From an uncultured Lachnospiraceae bacterium (GTDB lineage Bacteria > Bacillota > Clostridia > Lachnospirales > Lachnospiraceae), in the NCBI GenBank assembly GCA_934899185.1, contig CAKXYI010000001.1, forward strand, positions 310,001-374,000: DNA of 64,000 bases, read 5' to 3'. Position 1 is the first letter of the stretch; each line of letters starts with the position of its first letter. Position numbers and translations under genes: made by a program. The notes under the pieces were generated by a model, which saw only the letters and a program-made list of their open reading frames with translations, was not told where the DNA came from and searched no databases. Positions 62,005-64,000 of this stretch are shown here, piece after piece.

Positions 62005-62985
62005 TTAATATGTAATATCCGTTCTCATCTGATGTTTAACAATCTGCTGTGCCTCCACAAATTCTCGCCCATACATTTTGATATATTCATTCTTAACAGT
62101 CTCAGTCGCGTCTAATTTGATAAAATTACACAATATGTCCTGATAATCAACATCCTTATAATTAGATACAATTCCCGGGTAATATTTTCCCATAGTCAAT
62201 CCATTAAAAACCTCTTCATCTACAATATATACGTTATGTAATTCCTTCTTTCTTCTTTTCACAACTTCTTCCAGAAATTGGTATACCGAATACAATTGAT
62301 GTGCCCCTGTGGCTCCAACTTGACTATGAAACACATAATGTGTTCGATAAACAATATATTTTATATCATCGACTCTTTTGGCCACTACCATTTCTCGCCG
62401 AGTATTACATTTTTTTAGAACAAAGATATACTCCCCTTCATCCTTGACTTCGACTAATCGGTCTGCATAACCAGCATCTTGTGTATCCACCGCTTTAAAT
62501 GGGCGCAAATCTTCTCCATGTTTCATCCACGATTGATCAACCCCTAATCGTTCCGCAATTACCTCTAAAAACGAATATTCTGGCTCCTCATTATTTATGT
62601 AGTATCGTTTTAATTCATTGACAGAATTATACCCTAACCATTCTCCTAAGTACTCTAGATTAATTCGGGGTGTATTATAATATGTTTTCCTCTGATTCAT
62701 TAAATACATCACATAATCCAATCTCTTTGCAAAATTTGTATTGTATAATTCTTTTCCTAATGTTGCAATGACTTCCTCGTCATTTAATAGATTATTCACA
62801 GTCTGTTCTTTTTCATCCAACTGTTCTTTTTTATTAATTTGATCTATAAAGTCAGAATATAGTGTATTGTTTACATTCATATCCTTTCCATAGAAATTTC
62901 CAAAAACACTTTCATATGTTAATTTTACCCCCGCTTTCAATACATCATATATTATTCCAGATAGTATTGCGCTTACAATATCCAT
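62005..62985 (-). CDS. HTH-like protein of unknown function
   Basis: A 326-residue protein starting MDIVSAILSGIIYDVLKAGV (amphipathic helix). The middle (about 90-165) has a possible XRE-type helix-turn-helix (INLEYLGEWLGYNSVNELKRYYINNEEPEYSFLEVIAERLGV), followed by an alpha/beta domain with KRVDDIKYIVYRTHYVFHS and an acidic end. AGGAGG precedes ATG 62985. It follows the GNAT toxin gene in the same direction with a 60-base gap, so it may belong to that accessory unit. No family is recognised. Confidence 0.6.
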   Translation of the reverse strand: MDIVSAILSGIIYDVLKAGVKLTYESVFGNFYGKDMNVNNTLYSDFIDQINKKEQLDEKEQTVNNLLNDEEVIATLGKELYNTNFAKRLDYVMYLMNQRKTYYNTPRINLEYLGEWLGYNSVNELKRYYINNEEPEYSFLEVIAERLGVDQSWMKHGEDLRPFKAVDTQDAGYADRLVEVKDEGEYIFVLKKCNTRREMVVAKRVDDIKYIVYRTHYVFHSQVGATGAHQLYSVYQFLEEVVKRRKKELHNVYIVDEEVFNGLTMGKYYPGIVSNYKDVDYQDILCNFIKLDATETVKNEYIKMYGREFVEAQQIVKHQMRTDITY

Positions 62986-63045
62986 CGCTTTCTCTCCTCC
63001 TCTTACCAACTCAATAATTTCTAGTTCTACTCAATTAATTCCATA

Positions 63046-63651
63046 TCACACCGAAAATCTATTCCAATATTCCTGAAAATCTATTCTCTTATAAAGTGTA
63101 AAGAGACCATCCTCACTCAATTCATCGTACAATTTCAAATAAGATTGCTTCTGGTAGAATTTCTCATACATATGTTCTCTGCATTCCAACACAATCAACT
63201 GTCCACCAACAATGCGCGCAGCAATGCTGATAGAATGATAACATTCGTTTAATATTGTCTCCCCATCCATTTCGTCATGCGTATATATGTCATTGCGCCC
63301 TATCTGTCCTATCAAATATGCAGACATTGAATGCATTTGATCTCTTCCGGGTTGACCACCCAAAACTTTTCTTCGCCGCTTCTTGGATAAATGCGTAATA
63401 TCTAATGATTTTAGTGCAATCGTATAGTACGCAATAATCTGAAAATTGCCATGCTCCAATTGTTTCTTATCTAACAATAAAAATGTCTTCCCATACTGGG
63501 AGTTCTCATACAATATTGCTTTATTAACCAAAAAATTCTCTAAATCAACTTCCTGTTGACAAGAGAATTTTTTGAATGCTTCTTCGACTTTATCTCTATC
63601 CACTCCTGTAGATAGGATATCCCCCAAAGATACAACTATATAGTCGACCAT
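63046..63651 (-). CDS. GNAT-type acetyltransferase toxin candidate
   Basis: A 201-residue protein with a GNAT-like pattern: FLVNKAILYENSQYGKTFLLLDKKQ, QIIAYYTIALKSLDI (beta4), SAYLIGQIGRND (beta5/pyrophosphate-loop region, though the canonical Q/RxxGxG/A is degenerate) and GGQLIVLECREHMYEKFYQKQSYLKL near the C terminus. TacT-type toxins acetylate charged tRNA. The gene follows an 80-codon frame encoding a 59-residue antitoxin-like protein by eight bases, the usual order for such pairs. Confidence 0.65.
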   Translation of the reverse strand: MVDYIVVSLGDILSTGVDRDKVEEAFKKFSCQQEVDLENFLVNKAILYENSQYGKTFLLLDKKQLEHGNFQIIAYYTIALKSLDITHLSKKRRRKVLGGQPGRDQMHSMSAYLIGQIGRNDIYTHDEMDGETILNECYHSISIAARIVGGQLIVLECREHMYEKFYQKQSYLKLYDELSEDGLFTLYKRIDFQEYWNRFSV

Positions 63652-63659
63652 ATGCTTCT

Positions 63660-63839
63660 CTACTTTCGTAATGCTGATAACAACTGTCCTCTTAATTCTT
63701 TACTCTGATGTATAGATTCACTATGAGAGACAAATGTTTTAGAAAGCGTTGCCATTGCCGGTTGTTCAAAAGACTTCACAAAATCTTCGGCTTTCTCTTT
63801 TTTGACTGTAAACTGTTTATCAAATGATGCAGTTGCCAT
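63660..63839 (-). CDS. Antitoxin-like small protein (59 aa)
   Basis: The product starts MATASFDKQFTVKKEKAEDF and ends QSKELRGQLLSALRK. Small, helical and charged proteins with this start commonly precede GNAT-domain genes in Firmicutes and probably neutralise them. ATG 63839 has GAGGAGATG upstream; the longer frame to 63902 lacks a ribosome site. Spacing to the acetyltransferase gene is eight bases. Confidence 0.65.
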   Translation of the reverse strand: MATASFDKQFTVKKEKAEDFVKSFEQPAMATLSKTFVSHSESIHQSKELRGQLLSALRK

Positions 63840-63928
63840 AAAATCATCTCCTCTCTTGTTTTCTCTATTATACTCTGGAATATCATCTAGGTGCAACCAC
63901 AAGATATAGTGAGTGTCACACTCCCCCC

Positions 63929-64000
63929 CTAATACATCACCTGATTATACTCCACCAACTCCATCTTTCCATGGCTGACCTTGATCACCGTCACGCTCAA
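63929..64000 (-). CDS. C-terminal end of an unknown protein (possibly histidine phosphatase family)
   Basis: The last 23 codons of a minus-strand gene enter from the right edge: LSVTVIKVSHGKMELVEYNQ, then VMY and TAG at 63929-63931. The SVTVI...GKMELVEYN pattern resembles the end of histidine-phosphatase (CobC/PGAM-like) proteins, but this is too short for a firm call. Confidence 0.35.
   Translation of the reverse strand: MSVTVIKVSHGKMELVEYNQVMY

Noticed and set aside
1..64000. CRISPR array, tRNA, rRNA or complete insertion sequence
   Set aside because: No regularly spaced repeats, tRNA-like cloverleaf, rRNA or transposase gene was seen on either strand.

Overview
The window reads as chromosome of an anaerobic, spore-forming-lineage Firmicute, most likely a Lachnospiraceae gut bacterium. 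Pointers are a bona fide Spo0A, an FeoB-associated Cys-rich protein next to feoAB, GHKL kinases, a UDPGP-type nucleotidyltransferase, a FapA/DUF342 protein, PdaB-like deacetylase and AGGAGG-type ribosome binding sites nearly everywhere. Most genes lie on the minus strand. No tRNA, rRNA or CRISPR array was seen.

Region 1 (1-24 kb) is mostly housekeeping: a STAS protein (partial), a zinc-ribbon/TPR membrane protein, a FapA-like protein, deoC and valS; two glycosyltransferase genes; araA; an iron(II) uptake operon (feoA-feoA-feoB-Cys-rich protein) behind a promoter with three DtxR-type palindromes; a MATE exporter with a TetR regulator; a deacetylase; a C69 dipeptidase; pyk; arcC; and an HtrA protease. 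A gene-free stretch at 24.0-24.8 kb holds two diverged copies of a ~240-bp element in inverted orientation.

Region 2 (24.8-34.7 and 40.7-50.1 kb) is a cell-surface polysaccharide locus: an LCP ligase, an initiating sugar-phosphate transferase, a UDPGP nucleotidyltransferase, RfbC, about eight GT2-type transferases, a Wzx-like flippase, and large membrane proteins (GT-C, GtrA, DUF2142 and a polymerase candidate). Spo0A itself sits inside this locus.

Region 3 (34.9-40.7 kb) interrupts that locus with a regulatory cassette: an XRE/S24-like repressor with a catalytically dead S24 fold; a transcription unit of an 18-residue peptide, GHKL kinase, LytTR regulator and second Spo0A-type regulator; a ParE/Phd toxin-antitoxin pair; and an AAA ATPase behind a helically phased repeat array.

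Region 4 (50.2-64 kb) looks AT-rich and accessory: a Ser/Thr kinase divergent from an HTH gene, a truncated frameshifted copy of that HTH gene 8.7 kb away, a third Spo0A-type regulator next to an antisense 15-residue peptide ORF and another GHKL kinase, a secreted M6-type metalloprotease, several orphan membrane proteins, and a GNAT-type toxin-antitoxin pair.

The main candidate for something undescribed is the recurring association of a very short (15-18 aa) peptide ORF with a strong Shine-Dalgarno, a GHKL sensor kinase and a Spo0A-C-type response regulator. It occurs twice, with non-orthologous parts, and in both cases an RNA hairpin covers a Shine-Dalgarno. This looks like a peptide-signalling system feeding Spo0A paralogues; the signalling function is inference.
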